DNA from: Desulfuromonas sp.
Lineage (GTDB): Bacteria > Desulfobacterota > Desulfuromonadia > Desulfuromonadales > Geothermobacteraceae
DNA length: 64,000 nt
Assembly: GCA_002868905.1 (NCBI GenBank)
Contig: PKUA01000028.1
Coordinates: forward strand, 40,207-104,206
Reading direction: 5' to 3'
This document shows positions 16,938 through 26,633 of this stretch, piece after piece. The notes below the pieces were generated by a model. The model was not told where the DNA came from and did not search any database. It saw only the letters and a program-made list of their open reading frames with translations. The translations under genes and the position numbers were made by a program. How positions within the stretch are numbered: position 1 is the first letter of the stretch; each line of letters starts with the position of its first letter.

Positions 16938-17005
16938 CTAAACACCTCCAGCAATGTTTTATGAGTCATTGTCAAACGTCTCCGAATGGAGAGCTTAAAC
17001 ACTTA

Positions 17006-17021
17006 AGCAAAAACGAGGCCA
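17006..17021 (-). promoter_or_regulatory. Sigma-54 promoter of the glutamate synthase operon
   Basis: On the minus strand TGGCCTCGTTTTTGCT fits the -24/-12 consensus, with GG and GC dinucleotides ten bases apart. The predicted start is about 58 nt upstream of the gltB1 ATG. It implies control by RpoN and an NtrC-like activator. Confidence 0.7.
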
Positions 17022-17177
17022 AACCGTGCCAGACCAGTCACAATAAACAATTTCTGGATAAAGCCTTTGTTTTTAAGCAAGTTAAGTAGGGATTTTACGA
17101 CGAATTCCAGGGAGATGTCTGCATGTCATGGCTGCGCCATCTGGCAAAACTACACACCTAGAGTTTTATACCTACAC

Positions 17178-17216
17178 AAAAATGATGGCCGGCGCATGAA
17201 CCTCGCGCCGGCCATC
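17178..17216 (-). terminator. Terminator of the ammonium transporter gene
   Basis: A perfect 12-bp stem, GATGGCCGGCGC/GCGCCGGCCATC (17184-17195 and 17205-17216), with a T-rich tail on the minus strand. It separates amt from the glt operon, which has its own sigma-54 promoter 160 bp further on. Confidence 0.8.
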
Positions 17217-17272
17217 ATGACCGAACTTCAGCAAACCGCACTTGTTGCCGCGAGGCAGTCCTCGGTGCCGGC

Positions 17273-18544
17273 TCAGAAATTGTAACCGGTTTCCGAATGC
17301 GCCGCCTGGTCGAGGCCCATCCGTTCTTCGTCCTGCTCAACCCGCAACCCGATGGTCACCTTGAGCAGGAAAATGATACCGAGGGTTACCACGACGGCAT
17401 AAGCCCCGGCCGCGAGGACACCGACAATCTGAATCAGGAACTGGTGTCCGTTCCCGGCGATCAGACCGGTTGCGCCGACCGTGGCAAAAATACCGGTTGC
17501 GATCGCCCCCCAGGCCCCGCCGATACCGTGGACCCCGAAGGCGTCGAGGGAATCGTCATAGCCGAGCTTGTGCTTGAGCAGAACACCGCCGTAGCAGACC
17601 GGGCCGGCCGTCAAACCCATGACCAGGGCCCAGTGCGGCATGACAAAACCGGCAGCCGGAGTGATCACCACCAGACCCGCCACGATTCCCGAGGCCGCGC
17701 CGAGGGCGCTCGGCTTGCCGACATGCAGCCACTCCGCCACCATCCAGGAGAGGGCGCCGGCGGCCGCTGCCGTCTGGGTGGTGGTAAACGCCAGAGCGGC
17801 ACTTGACCCTGCGGAGAGGGCGCTGCCGGCATTGAAACCGAACCAGCCAAACCAGAGCAGACCGGCGCCGAGCAGGGTCATCGGCAGATTGTGCGGGAAC
17901 ATCCGCTCCATCGGATAGCCCTTACGCTTGCCGAGGAACAGGGCGAGCACCAGAGCCGAGATGCCCGAGGAGAGATGCACCACAGTGCCGCCGGCGAAAT
18001 CGAGGTCGCCATGCTCCAGCAACCAGCCACCCTCACCCCAAACCCAGTGACAGAGAGGATCGTAGACCAGGGTCCCCCAGAGCAGGATAAAGATACAGTA
18101 GGTTGAGAACTTCATTCGTTCCGCCACCGCGCCCGATATCAGGGCCGGGGTGATGATAGCGAACATCCCCTGGAACATGACGAAAACGTAAGTCGGAATG
18201 GTTCCGCTCAGGCTCTCGGGGGTGATCCCGAGCAAAAAGACATTTTCAAAGCCGCCGATAAATTTGCCGGATCCGCCAAAAGCGAGAGAGTATCCGACCA
18301 CGACCCACTGTACGCCCATGATCCCCATGGCGGCGAAAGTGTGCATCGTGGTCGACAACACATTCTTGGAGCGGACCATGCCACCGTAAAACAGCGCCAA
18401 TCCGGGGAGCATCGCCAGAACCAGGGCGGTGGAGATCAACATCCAGGCCGTATCGCCGGTGTCGAGAGTGTCGGCGGCAAGCAGCCGCGAGGGGAGCAAC
18501 AGAAGCAGTGCGAGCAAAAATGCCGGGAAAGAACGGTTCATCAT
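17273..18544 (-). CDS. amt: Ammonium transporter (Amt family)
   Basis: 423 residues from the ATG at 18544, with GGAGG five bases upstream. An N-terminal signal (residues about 1-25, LLALLLLLPSRLLAA) is followed by eleven predicted membrane helices. Typical Amt segments are seen: MLPGLALFYGGMVRSKNVLS, FMVVVGYS-like helices, FAGGTVVHLSSGISAL with the first pore His, and DSLDAFGVHGIGGAWGAI with the second. It imports ammonium across the inner membrane for the adjacent glutamate synthase. Normally a PII gene (glnK) is its partner; none is visible. A sigma-54 promoter precedes it. Confidence 0.92.
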   Translation of the reverse strand: MMNRSFPAFLLALLLLLPSRLLAADTLDTGDTAWMLISTALVLAMLPGLALFYGGMVRSKNVLSTTMHTFAAMGIMGVQWVVVGYSLAFGGSGKFIGGFENVFLLGITPESLSGTIPTYVFVMFQGMFAIITPALISGAVAERMKFSTYCIFILLWGTLVYDPLCHWVWGEGGWLLEHGDLDFAGGTVVHLSSGISALVLALFLGKRKGYPMERMFPHNLPMTLLGAGLLWFGWFGFNAGSALSAGSSAALAFTTTQTAAAAGALSWMVAEWLHVGKPSALGAASGIVAGLVVITPAAGFVMPHWALVMGLTAGPVCYGGVLLKHKLGYDDSLDAFGVHGIGGAWGAIATGIFATVGATGLIAGNGHQFLIQIVGVLAAGAYAVVVTLGIIFLLKVTIGLRVEQDEERMGLDQAAHSETGYNF

Positions 18545-18604
18545 TGAGCCTCCGCAAGACAACATTGTCTGTATTTGGGTTTACAACCTGTCCCGTCAAC
18601 AAAC

Positions 18605-18620
18605 AGCAAGCAGCATGCCT
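18605..18620 (-). promoter_or_regulatory. Sigma-54 promoter of amt
   Basis: On the minus strand AGGCATGCTGCTTGCT has GG and GC exactly ten bases apart, matching the -24/-12 consensus. The predicted start lies about 50 nt before the ATG at 18544. Confidence 0.7.
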
Positions 18621-18719
18621 AGAAGCTCACGTCTAGTATTTTCAATAAGTTACAAAGGTCTGCCCCGGGAGAGCCACCAAGCGTGCCTACTTTTTCAACA
18701 GCGGTGCCTGCTTCGCCAA

Positions 18720-18750
18720 CAACAAAGCCCCCCGGGGTCCGGAGGGCTTT
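18720..18750 (-). terminator. Terminator of ilvE
   Basis: A stem of 11-12 bp, AAAGCCCCCCGG/CCGGAGGGCTTT (18724-18735 and 18739-18750), with a T-containing tail on the minus strand. It lies 30 bp past the ilvE stop. Confidence 0.65.
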
Positions 18751-18780
18751 GCGTCAAACGGTGAAAAATGGCGGCGTCGA

Positions 18781-19848
18781 TCAGAGCGGGACAATCCAGC
18801 CATGCCGGTCGGAAAGACGACCGTATTGCATTCCGGTCAACGTGTCATAAAGTTTCCGGGTGACCTCGCCCGTTGTTTTCCCGTCACCGAGCTTGGCAGT
18901 ACGCCCCTGGTAGGTAAACTGTCCGACCGGAGAAACCACCACAGCGGTACCGGTTCCGAACGCTTCCTGCAGTTTGCCACTGTCAATCCCGTCGAAGATT
19001 TCGTCGACGCTCAAAGCCCGCTGTTCGATTTTTAGGCCCATCTCCTCGGCCAGGGTCAGGATGGAACGGCGGGTAATGCCATCAAGGATCGTCCCCGAGA
19101 GGGGCGAGGTGACCAGCTTGCCGTCGAAAACGAAGCACATGTTCATGCTACCGACCTCCTCGACGTAACGCTTGTCCTTGGCATCGAGCCATAGCACCTG
19201 ATCGAAACCCTGCGCGGCAGCCTCTCTCGCCGCGAACAGACTTGCGGCATAATTGCCGCCGGTCTTAACCTCGCCGGTTCCCCCGTGGGCGGCCCTGACA
19301 TAGTGATCCGATATCCAGATTTTAACCGGAGCGAGCCCCCCCCTGTAATAGGCTCCGACCGGGGAGAGGATAATGTAGCAGAGGTACTGATCCGCCGGAC
19401 GCACACCGAGCATCGGTTCATTGGCGATCATGGTGGGACGGATATAGAGGCTCGTCCCCTCGCTGCGCGGAACCCAGGCCGCTTCCAGCTGCACCAGTTG
19501 TTTCAACGCATCGAGAAAAAAACCTTCGTCCACCTCCGGCATACACATCCGCCGGGCGCTACGATTGAAGCGCGCGACATTATCGGCAGGGCGGAACAGA
19601 GCGACGGAACCGTCATCCCGACGAAACGCTTTCAGGCCCTCGAAAATCTCCTGGGCATAGTGCAGGACCATGGCCGCCGGATCCATGGAAAACGGCGCGT
19701 ACGGCTGAATCCGGGCAGTATGCCATCCTCGGCCGCTGTCATATTCCATGACGAACATTCGATCAGTGAACCGTTTACCGAAAACCAGGTTCGATTCGTC
19801 TTCGATGGGAGGTTTGGTTTTCTTCAGTGGAAGGATGTCGATCAACAT
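18781..19848 (-). CDS. ilvE: Branched-chain amino acid aminotransferase
   Basis: 355 residues, a fold-type IV PLP enzyme that transfers the amino group between glutamate and the 2-oxo acids of valine, leucine and isoleucine. Motifs include YAQEIFEGLKAFRRDDGS, RPADNVARFNRSARRM, the PLP lysine in EVKTGGNYAAS, EVGSMNMCFVF, and GTGTAVVVSPVG near the C-terminus. The layout with an LxVFG N-terminus and a TPL(S)GTILDGITR phrase is that of the longer BCAT-II class (about 355 residues). GGAGG precedes the ATG by six bases. It is monocistronic, with a terminator after it. Confidence 0.92.
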   Translation of the reverse strand: MLIDILPLKKTKPPIEDESNLVFGKRFTDRMFVMEYDSGRGWHTARIQPYAPFSMDPAAMVLHYAQEIFEGLKAFRRDDGSVALFRPADNVARFNRSARRMCMPEVDEGFFLDALKQLVQLEAAWVPRSEGTSLYIRPTMIANEPMLGVRPADQYLCYIILSPVGAYYRGGLAPVKIWISDHYVRAAHGGTGEVKTGGNYAASLFAAREAAAQGFDQVLWLDAKDKRYVEEVGSMNMCFVFDGKLVTSPLSGTILDGITRRSILTLAEEMGLKIEQRALSVDEIFDGIDSGKLQEAFGTGTAVVVSPVGQFTYQGRTAKLGDGKTTGEVTRKLYDTLTGMQYGRLSDRHGWIVPL

Positions 19849-20022
19849 GAGTTGCCTCCGAAATTGAATTCAAACCCGCCGGCCACAAGCACGGCGAAAG
19901 TTATTAATTAGCATATTTCGGTAATTTGCGGCAAGAAGAACCGGGAAACCGGTCGGCTCGGACTGGCCACCCCGGGGGAAATATGATACCCAGGGGATAG
20001 CCTTTCCACCAGGAGGACCCTC

Positions 20023-20334
20023 ATGACCTACCAGGATTTGCAGAATGCGCTTGCTACTTTCGGGCTCGGCGAGCGGGCCACCCTGCACGAGATCAAGTCA
20101 CGTCACCGGCAACTGGTGAAAGAACACCACCCCGATCAAAGCCGGCAGTCCGACTCGGCCCGGATACAACAGATTAACGCCGCATGGCGAACCCTGAGCG
20201 ATTATTGCCACAACTACCGCTTTGCCTTCGATGAACAGGAGTTCCTGGAACAGGTTCCCGAGGAACGGTTGCGTCGACAGTTCGCAGAGGATCCTAACTG
20301 GGGCGGCCTCTACGAAGAGGATGAACCCTCATAA
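20023..20334 (+). CDS. J-domain (DnaJ-like) small protein
   Basis: 103 residues with an AGGAGG site. Residues about 4-66 form a J domain: a helix (LQNALATFGL), LHEIKSRHRQLVKEHHPDQS with the HPD tripeptide that stimulates Hsp70 ATPase, and RIQQINAAWRTLSDY. The C-terminus is acidic and has no glycine-rich or zinc region. It is probably a cytosolic co-chaperone for DnaK with an unknown client. Convergent with metX; the stops are eight bases apart. Confidence 0.82.
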   Translation: MTYQDLQNALATFGLGERATLHEIKSRHRQLVKEHHPDQSRQSDSARIQQINAAWRTLSDYCHNYRFAFDEQEFLEQVPEERLRRQFAEDPNWGGLYEEDEPS

Positions 20335-20342
20335 AAAGCAGG

Positions 20343-21455
20343 CTAGAGTAGTTTATCGAGAAAAGCCGACACCTTGGGGGTGAACTTCTCCGGCTCGACC
20401 AGGAAGGAGTCGTGTCCGTAGTCGGACTGAATCAGGTGGTACTCGACCGGCTTATCGAGCTGTTCGAGCACCCGGACGACCTCCTCGGTCTGATCCGGCG
20501 GGTAGAGCCAGTCCGACGAAAAGGCAAACCAGAGAGACGGGCACTGCAGCTGCTGCATGGCTTCCTCGAGGCTTTCGAACCCCCAGGAGACATCGTAGAG
20601 ATCGAGCGCCTTGGCGAGGTAGAGGAAGCTGTTGGTATCAAACTTGTCGATGAAGCTCCCGCCATTATACTCGAGGTAGCGCTCCACCTCGAACTGACCG
20701 AAAAAATCGAACTGGCCGTCGCGGGCAGAAAATCTCCGACCGAACTTCAAATGCATCGAGGCGTCTGAGAGGAACGAGATGTGCCCGATCGCCCTCGCCA
20801 ACGCAAGGCCGTCGGCCGGGGGATGCTCCGGGCGATAATTCCCCTTTTTCCAGAGCGGATCGTTGTAGATCGCCTGTCGTGCCACCGCGTTGAGGGAAAT
20901 CGCCATCGGCGAGGTCCTCCCGGTCCCGGCGATCGGAATGATGGATCGAACCATCTCCGGGTAATGAATCCCCCACTCCAGTGCCTGCATCGCCCCCATG
21001 CTGCCACCGATAACGGTCAGCAGGTTGTCGATTTGCAGCCTCTCCAGCAACAGGCGCTGTGCCCGCACCATGTCACGCACCATCACCACGGGAAAATTGA
21101 GTTTGTAGCGCTTTCCGGTCCGTGGATTGATACTGGTCGGACCGGTGGACCCCTTGCACGAGCCGATGACGTTGGAACAGATGACAAAGTAGCGCTCGGT
21201 ATCGAGCACCTTGCCCGGACCGATCATGCTGTCCCACCAGCCAGGCTTGCGGTCATCCGGATCATGACGACCCGCGGCGTGGGCATCGCCCGTCCAGGCA
21301 TGCGCCACCAGGACCACGTTGCTCTTGTCCCGATTCAGCTCACCGTAGGTCTCGTAGGTAAGTGTGATCGGGCCGAGAACCCGCCCGCTTTCCAGGCGCA
21401 GTTCGAGATCAAATGTTGCCGATTGAGGAGTTACGATACCGACCGTCGATTCCAA
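20343..21455 (-). CDS. metX: Homoserine O-acetyltransferase
   Basis: 370 residues, an alpha/beta-hydrolase-fold enzyme that acetylates homoserine with acetyl-CoA in the first committed step of methionine synthesis. Seen: [32 protein letters not shown], the nucleophile-elbow [13 protein letters not shown] with Ser, the acid in [14 protein letters not shown], and the His of YGHDSFLVE. It starts at TTG 21455 with AAGGG eight bases upstream; no in-frame ATG competes near the conserved N-terminus. A SAM-I riboswitch and its terminator sit in the leader, so S-adenosylmethionine should shut it off. Confidence 0.92.
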   Translation of the reverse strand: MESTVGIVTPQSATFDLELRLESGRVLGPITLTYETYGELNRDKSNVVLVAHAWTGDAHAAGRHDPDDRKPGWWDSMIGPGKVLDTERYFVICSNVIGSCKGSTGPTSINPRTGKRYKLNFPVVMVRDMVRAQRLLLERLQIDNLLTVIGGSMGAMQALEWGIHYPEMVRSIIPIAGTGRTSPMAISLNAVARQAIYNDPLWKKGNYRPEHPPADGLALARAIGHISFLSDASMHLKFGRRFSARDGQFDFFGQFEVERYLEYNGGSFIDKFDTNSFLYLAKALDLYDVSWGFESLEEAMQQLQCPSLWFAFSSDWLYPPDQTEEVVRVLEQLDKPVEYHLIQSDYGHDSFLVEPEKFTPKVSAFLDKLL

Positions 21456-21474
21456 ACGGACACCCTTTCAAAAA

Positions 21475-21675
21475 CAAAAAACCCTTCCCAAACGAGTGAT
21501 GGGAAGGGGCCTGAAAGATTTTGAAGCTGTGACATCTTTCGGCTCCGTCCTCATCTCCCCCGGGCATCTCTATGCCGGAGCCGGAATTAGCACCTGTCAC
21601 CTGTCGCGAACGTCGCATCAGGTCGGTTGCTGTGGCTTCGCAGGGCCTGTCCCTCCACCACTCTTGATAAGAACG
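21475..21675 (-). promoter_or_regulatory. SAM-I riboswitch with terminator, upstream of metX
   Basis: The aptamer spans 21546-21675 on the minus strand. P1 arms CGTTCTTATC and GATGAGGACG pair with one or two wobbles. The conserved core reads TATCAAGAGTGGTGGAGGGA, then AGCAACC and GGTGCTAATTCC, as in the S-box. It is followed by a terminator: an 8-bp stem GGGAAGGG-type hairpin (21482-21508) and a T-rich tail at 21475-21481. High SAM should favour P1 and the terminator. Confidence 0.93.
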
Positions 21676-21769
21676 AAATCTATGTTGGCAAGGACTCTAG
21701 CGAACTGTTATCAGCTTGTCAACCGGTACCATCCCAGCGCCGGAACCCTTGCGCCTGTCCTGGCCAGGC

Positions 21770-22927
21770 TCAACCGGTATCCCGGAGCCCCTCGGACAGG
21801 TCCTCCCAGAGATCTTCGACATCTTCGATTCCGGCGGAGATTCGCAGCAGGTTCTCCCCGATCCCCATCTGCTGCTTGGTCTCGGCCGGAATGGCGGCAT
21901 GGGACATCGACCAGCAGTGCGTCAGAATGGTTTCGACCCCACCGAGGCTCGGTGCGATGATCGGCAACCTGACCCGCTGCAACAAGGGGGCAACCCCTTC
22001 TTTCTCCTTCAGGGTGAACGAAAGCACCGCACCTGATCCGGTCGCCTGGGCGAAATGGACCTTTCGACCCCGCGCTTCCGGCAACCCGGGATAGTAGACA
22101 TCGGCCACCGCCGGATGATCCTTGAGTCGCCCGGCCAGCAGCTGGGCGTTTTTCTCGGCCGCCGCCAACCGCACCTGCAACGTCTTGATCCCCCGGGCGA
22201 GCAAAAAAGAATCGAACGGGCCGAGAACGGCGCCGAAACCATTCTGAAACCGCTTCAGCCGCTTGGCCAGTTCGGGGTCGGCGGTGGTGGACAACCCGGC
22301 GAGCAGGTCGCTGTGGCCACCGAGAAACTTGGTGGCGCTGTGAATGACGACGTCCACACCGAGCTGCAACGGTCGCTGCAGCAGGGGGGTCATGAATGTA
22401 TTGTCGATGAGCGTCAGCAGGCCATGGCGCTTGGCGATCTCGACCATGACGCGAATATCGGTCACCTTGAACAGGGGGTTGGACGGGGTTTCCAGCAGGA
22501 TCGCCCTGGTATTCGGGCGAATGGCATCCTCGACCCGTTGCGGATCGGTCTGGTCGACCAGGGAAACCTCGATCCCCTGCTCCGGCAGTATCATGGTCAG
22601 GTAACGATAGGTTCCACCGTAGAGGTCGTCCGGCGCGATCAGGTGATCGCCGCTGCGCAACAGGGAGAGGGCCGAGCCAATGGCAGCCATGCCGCTGGCG
22701 TAGGCGAAACCGCGAACACCCCCCTCGAGCAGGGCGATGGCATCCTCAACCTGCTGACGGCTCGGATTACCACTGCGGGCGTAATCGAAATTTCCCGGCG
22801 CCCCCCCGGAATGATGGTAGGTCGAGGCCTGGTAAATCGGGATGGCAGCCGCTCCGGTCGCCGGATCACGATCCTCTCCCTGGTGGACCAGAACAGTTGC
22901 CTTGCGATACTGTTTCAAGCTTTTCAA
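21770..22927 (-). CDS. Trans-sulfuration enzyme, MetC-like (cystathionine beta-lyase type)
   Basis: 385 residues. The PLP-dependent Cys/Met-metabolism family is clear: PIYQASTYHHSGG, YARSGNPSRQQVEDAIALLE, the SATKFLGGHSDLLAG segment with the PLP lysine, and SLGGVETILTHCWSMSHA. The start is TTG 22927, which has AGGAG five bases upstream; the frame is open a little further (TTG 22942) without a better site. Similarity to Bacillus MetC/YjcJ-type enzymes suggests it cleaves cystathionine to homocysteine, but gamma-synthase or lyase activity cannot be excluded from sequence alone. It follows the chemoreceptor gene by about 40 bp. Confidence 0.88.
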   Translation of the reverse strand: MKSLKQYRKATVLVHQGEDRDPATGAAAIPIYQASTYHHSGGAPGNFDYARSGNPSRQQVEDAIALLEGGVRGFAYASGMAAIGSALSLLRSGDHLIAPDDLYGGTYRYLTMILPEQGIEVSLVDQTDPQRVEDAIRPNTRAILLETPSNPLFKVTDIRVMVEIAKRHGLLTLIDNTFMTPLLQRPLQLGVDVVIHSATKFLGGHSDLLAGLSTTADPELAKRLKRFQNGFGAVLGPFDSFLLARGIKTLQVRLAAAEKNAQLLAGRLKDHPAVADVYYPGLPEARGRKVHFAQATGSGAVLSFTLKEKEGVAPLLQRVRLPIIAPSLGGVETILTHCWSMSHAAIPAETKQQMGIGENLLRISAGIEDVEDLWEDLSEGLRDTG

Positions 22928-22966
22928 AATGTCTCCTGCCAATTGATGACTCGCCGTCGAAGGTGC

Positions 22967-25354
22967 CTACTCATCGTCAACCTTGAATGCGCCGATCTCC
23001 CGGCTGAACGCCGCCGTCTGCTCCGTCAACTTCTCCACCACCTGGTCGAGCTCACTGGTACGCAGCGTATTGTTCTCGGCGATTTCGCGAATCTGGCTGA
23101 CCGCGGCGACAACCTGCCGTGTCTGCGCAGTCTGTTCGGTCGTTGCGCCATCGATCCGGTCGATCATCTCCCTGACCCGCTCAATACTCATCTGGATCTG
23201 GCGACTCCCCTTGGCCTGCTCTCCGGTCGAGAGCTTGCCGTGGGCGGCGATCTCCTTCATCTCCTCCGAAGCACGTGACAACTGGGTAACCCCTTCGGAC
23301 TGCTGGCGGATTGCCGCAGTAATCTGGCCCAGCATTGAAGAGACCTGGTTGATGGAATCGGTGATCTGGCGACTTCCCCGGCTCTGCTCCTGGGTCGCCC
23401 GCACGATACTGCTGACCTGCTGATAGGCCTTCTCCGTGCTGGTTTGGATCATTTCCAGCGCCTGTTCCGCCTCTTCGCTCCGGGCGACCTCTTTGTGGAC
23501 CCGTGTCATGTTCTCATGCATGACGGCGACCGCCTCGGTTGTTCCATCCTGCAAATCGGTAATGATGGTTCCGATTTCCCGGGTGGAGACCGCCGTGCGC
23601 TCGGCCAGCCCGCGGATCTCTTCGGCGACGACAGCGAAACCACGTCCATGTTCACCGGCCTGGGCGGCGATGATGGCGGCATTCAGGGCAAGCAGACTGG
23701 TCTGGTTGGCGATGTCGTCGATCACCGTGAGAATTTTGCCGATGTCCTGGGACCGACTGCCGAGAGATTCGATGACCTCACCGGCCCGGTCGACACTCTG
23801 GCGAATGGTGTTGATGCCGGCAATGGTCGCGCCGACCGCCTGGCGACCCCGGTCGGCATCTTCACTCGCCTGGGCCGCCAACTCGCTGGTCTGTTGGGCG
23901 TTCTCCTCGATCTCCTTGATGGCGGCATCAAGCTCTATGATGCTGCTCGCGGTCACTTCGGTGGAACTGCCGAGAATATCAATATTCTCCGTCACCTGCC
24001 GGCTCGAGACGCTCATTTCGCTGATACTGCTCGAAACCTCCTCCACGTTGGCGAACAATTTTTCCATCTGGGTGGCAATCTCTTCGATGGTGGCTCCGAG
24101 TTCCAGGGTCGCAGAACTGCTCTCTTCGACGACGGTCACCAAGGTGGTGACGCTGTCGGCAATTTCCGCACTCGTTTCATCGATTGTCACCAGCGCCCGG
24201 TGGGACTGCTCCAGGGAGACGCTCTGGGTCACGGCCCCCTCGTTCACCTCACGCGATGATTCGTGGATTTTCTCCCCGAGTTCGGTCAGGTTGTAAGTCG
24301 CGGCGCGGGTATTGTGCACCATCTCCCGCAGACGGTTGGCGAACTTGTTGAAACTGGATGCCAACTGCCCTATTTCGTCGCGCGACTCGATCGGCAACTT
24401 TCGGGTCAGGTCACCTTCACCCGTGGCAATCTCTTCGAGCTGGGACACCACCAGCCGCAACGGCATAAGGGCTCCGCGAGAGAGGAATAGAGCCAACACC
24501 ACGGCGAGGATGCCCCCGCCCACGACCAAGACGGCGAGCAGGGACCTGAGCGAACCCAGGGTTTCCAGCTCGGCCTCCTGGCTGATTGCCAGGACCATGC
24601 CCGCGCCTGAATCAGCCAGCAGCTTTTTGTAGAGGACAACATCCCGTTGACCGATCCTGAAATTTTGGCCCTCCATCGACGGAAGACCCTCGGGATCGAC
24701 GCCAAGCAGTCCGCTGGCAGAGGTCGCAACATAGCCCTCCGAGTCATAAAATGCGATACCGTTCCCGGTAAATTGGCTCAAATCAGAGGCATACCCATCA
24801 TCGACGAAGGTCACTCCGACCAAAACCGCCTCAATATCACCCATGGAAGAGATCGGTGCCGCGGCGAGGACGGCCAATCCGTTGGCGTATTTCCCCAGGC
24901 CCGACCTGACTTTGTTGCCGTCAAGCGCCGCCTTGATCAACGGATGTTTCAGCCCCTCACCAGCGGGATACTCCTGTGCCTCAGGCTGACTCCGCAGGAC
25001 CAGGGAACCGCCCAGGTCGTAGACTTCCATCAGGTCGAAGCCGTTGAGTTCGCGGGTGCTGCCAAGAACTTTGATCAGGTTGTCCAGATAGTCGTTTTGA
25101 ACGGCAAAATCAACCGCCGCGATCATCCCGACATCCTGGCGCAGAAACTGGAAGTAGTTGGCCTTCTCATGGATGGAGCGTGCAATGCTCTCTTCGACCA
25201 AAACGCTCTGGTCGGAGGCAATTCGAAGCAGGTTGCCGGAGACCAGGGTCTGCGCGAGGTGGCTAACAAAAAAGAAGTTGAGCACCAGCGGCACCACTGC
25301 CAGCAGAATCATGGCCAGCAGCAGTTTCCAGCGTAGTGTCAGAGATCGTGACAT
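22967..25354 (-). CDS. Methyl-accepting chemotaxis protein
   Basis: 795 residues from the ATG at 25354 (AGGAGG). A first transmembrane helix ([20 protein letters not shown]) is followed by a large periplasmic Cache-type sensor (about residues 40-280), a second helix ([20 protein letters not shown]) and a HAMP segment ([15 protein letters not shown]). The long cytoplasmic coiled coil carries the signalling tip, [41 protein letters not shown]. The tip reads [12 protein letters not shown] where most MCPs have AAIEAARAGE. It sits between two methionine genes with no terminator between them. The hairpin at 25361-25400 overlaps its Shine-Dalgarno sequence. The ligand is unknown. Confidence 0.93.
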   Translation of the reverse strand: MSRSLTLRWKLLLAMILLAVVPLVLNFFFVSHLAQTLVSGNLLRIASDQSVLVEESIARSIHEKANYFQFLRQDVGMIAAVDFAVQNDYLDNLIKVLGSTRELNGFDLMEVYDLGGSLVLRSQPEAQEYPAGEGLKHPLIKAALDGNKVRSGLGKYANGLAVLAAAPISSMGDIEAVLVGVTFVDDGYASDLSQFTGNGIAFYDSEGYVATSASGLLGVDPEGLPSMEGQNFRIGQRDVVLYKKLLADSGAGMVLAISQEAELETLGSLRSLLAVLVVGGGILAVVLALFLSRGALMPLRLVVSQLEEIATGEGDLTRKLPIESRDEIGQLASSFNKFANRLREMVHNTRAATYNLTELGEKIHESSREVNEGAVTQSVSLEQSHRALVTIDETSAEIADSVTTLVTVVEESSSATLELGATIEEIATQMEKLFANVEEVSSSISEMSVSSRQVTENIDILGSSTEVTASSIIELDAAIKEIEENAQQTSELAAQASEDADRGRQAVGATIAGINTIRQSVDRAGEVIESLGSRSQDIGKILTVIDDIANQTSLLALNAAIIAAQAGEHGRGFAVVAEEIRGLAERTAVSTREIGTIITDLQDGTTEAVAVMHENMTRVHKEVARSEEAEQALEMIQTSTEKAYQQVSSIVRATQEQSRGSRQITDSINQVSSMLGQITAAIRQQSEGVTQLSRASEEMKEIAAHGKLSTGEQAKGSRQIQMSIERVREMIDRIDGATTEQTAQTRQVVAAVSQIREIAENNTLRTSELDQVVEKLTEQTAAFSREIGAFKVDDE

Positions 25355-25360
25355 GGTGCC

Positions 25361-25400
25361 TCCTGATAAAATCACCTGCAATCTCCCGAATTTATCAGGA
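25361..25400 (-). promoter_or_regulatory. Inverted repeat sequestering the chemoreceptor Shine-Dalgarno site
   Basis: A perfect 10-bp inverted repeat, TCCTGATAAA (25361-25370) and TTTATCAGGA (25391-25400), with a 20-nt loop. In the minus-strand RNA one arm contains the AGGA of the AGGAGG that serves the ATG at 25354, so folding would hide the ribosome-binding site. No T tail follows, so it is not a terminator. Confidence 0.5.
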
Positions 25401-25454
25401 TTCACGATTCAGTTCAAACCAAATCCCCAACGCCTGCCCTTCACCCCGTCGGAA

Positions 25455-26606
25455 TCAATCGATTGCCTGGCGCAAATCGGTCAGCAGATCATCAACGTTT
25501 TCAAGCCCGACGGAGAAACGGAGGAGTGTTTCGTCAATGCCGAGGCGCAGTCGCTCGGGCTCCGGAATATCTCCGTGAGTCTGCACCGCCGGCAGGGTCA
25601 TCAGCGACTCGACACCGCCGAGACTCTCGGCGAACGAGATCAGCTCGATCCGCTCCAACACCTGGCGCGCCAATTCAGGCGACTCGGTCCGGAAGGAGAG
25701 CATGCCGCCGAAACCATCCTGCTGCCTTTTGGCACGCTCATGTCCGGGATGCTGCTCGAGACCGGGGAAATAAACCTTGGTGATACGGGGGTGCTGCTGC
25801 AGCCAACGGGCGACCTGCAGTGCGGAACCACAGTGTCTCTCCATACGTAGCGGCAGGGTTTTCAGCGAACGGAGCAGCAACCAGCAATCCTGGGGTGGCA
25901 AAATCCCCCCCGTGGCATTCTGCAGGGTGTAGAGCTGCTCGCCGAGTTCGTGCTCCCGGGCGACCAGGACACCGGCGCAGAGGTCGCTGTGCCCCCCGAG
26001 GTACTTGGTGGCGGAATGGATGATCACGTCGGCGCCAAGTTCGAGCGGTCGCTGCAGGACCGGGGTCAGGAATGTATTATCAACCAGCAGCAAAATGCTG
26101 CCCGAGCGACACAGTTCCGCCAACGCCGGCAGGTCAGCGACTCCAAGCAGCGGGTTTCCAGGTGTCTCCACCAGCAACGCTCTGGTCGAAGAGCGGATGG
26201 CTGCAGCCACCGCGGCCGTGTCGGTCGTATCGACATAGCTGACGTCGAGCCCGAACTTGCCGAACACCTGGTCGAGCACCCGGTAGGTCCCGCCATAGAG
26301 ATCTTCGGAGACCACCAGGTGGTCTCCGGACCTGAACAGGAGAAACAAAGTGGTCAACGCCGCCATGCCGGAACCGAAGGCGAGCCCCCGGCACCCACCT
26401 TCGAGGTCGGCCAGGCTCTGCTCGAGGACCTCGCGGGTCGGGTTGCCGCTCCGGGTGTAGTCGTATCCGGTGCTCTGCCCGACCCCCGGATGCCGGTAGG
26501 TGGCGCTCGGGTAAATCGGAAAGCTGATCGCTCCGGTCCGTTCATCCCGGCCGGTTCCGGCCTGAACCGCCCTGCTGCTTAAACTCCAGTTGCTCTGTTG
26601 ACTCAT
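25455..26606 (-). CDS. Trans-sulfuration enzyme, MetI-like (cystathionine gamma-synthase type)
   Basis: 383 residues from ATG 26606, with GGGAG upstream. PLP Cys/Met-family motifs: FPIYPSATYRHPG, YTRSGNPTREVLEQSLADLE, HSATKYLGGHSDLCAG with the PLP lysine, FAESLGGVESLMTLPAVQTH. The phrase TGGILPPQDCWLLLRSLKTL and the C-terminal arrangement resemble Bacillus MetI, a cystathionine gamma-synthase/O-acetylhomoserine thiolyase. It would use the O-acetylhomoserine made by MetX and the cysteine made by the downstream-assembled cysK product. Its leader carries a SAM-I riboswitch with a terminator. With the MetC-like gene further on, the pair parallels Bacillus metIC. Confidence 0.88.
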   Translation of the reverse strand: MSQQSNWSLSSRAVQAGTGRDERTGAISFPIYPSATYRHPGVGQSTGYDYTRSGNPTREVLEQSLADLEGGCRGLAFGSGMAALTTLFLLFRSGDHLVVSEDLYGGTYRVLDQVFGKFGLDVSYVDTTDTAAVAAAIRSSTRALLVETPGNPLLGVADLPALAELCRSGSILLLVDNTFLTPVLQRPLELGADVIIHSATKYLGGHSDLCAGVLVAREHELGEQLYTLQNATGGILPPQDCWLLLRSLKTLPLRMERHCGSALQVARWLQQHPRITKVYFPGLEQHPGHERAKRQQDGFGGMLSFRTESPELARQVLERIELISFAESLGGVESLMTLPAVQTHGDIPEPERLRLGIDETLLRFSVGLENVDDLLTDLRQAID

Positions 26607-26633
26607 GTCTGTTCTCCCTGGCTGCAGAAACTG

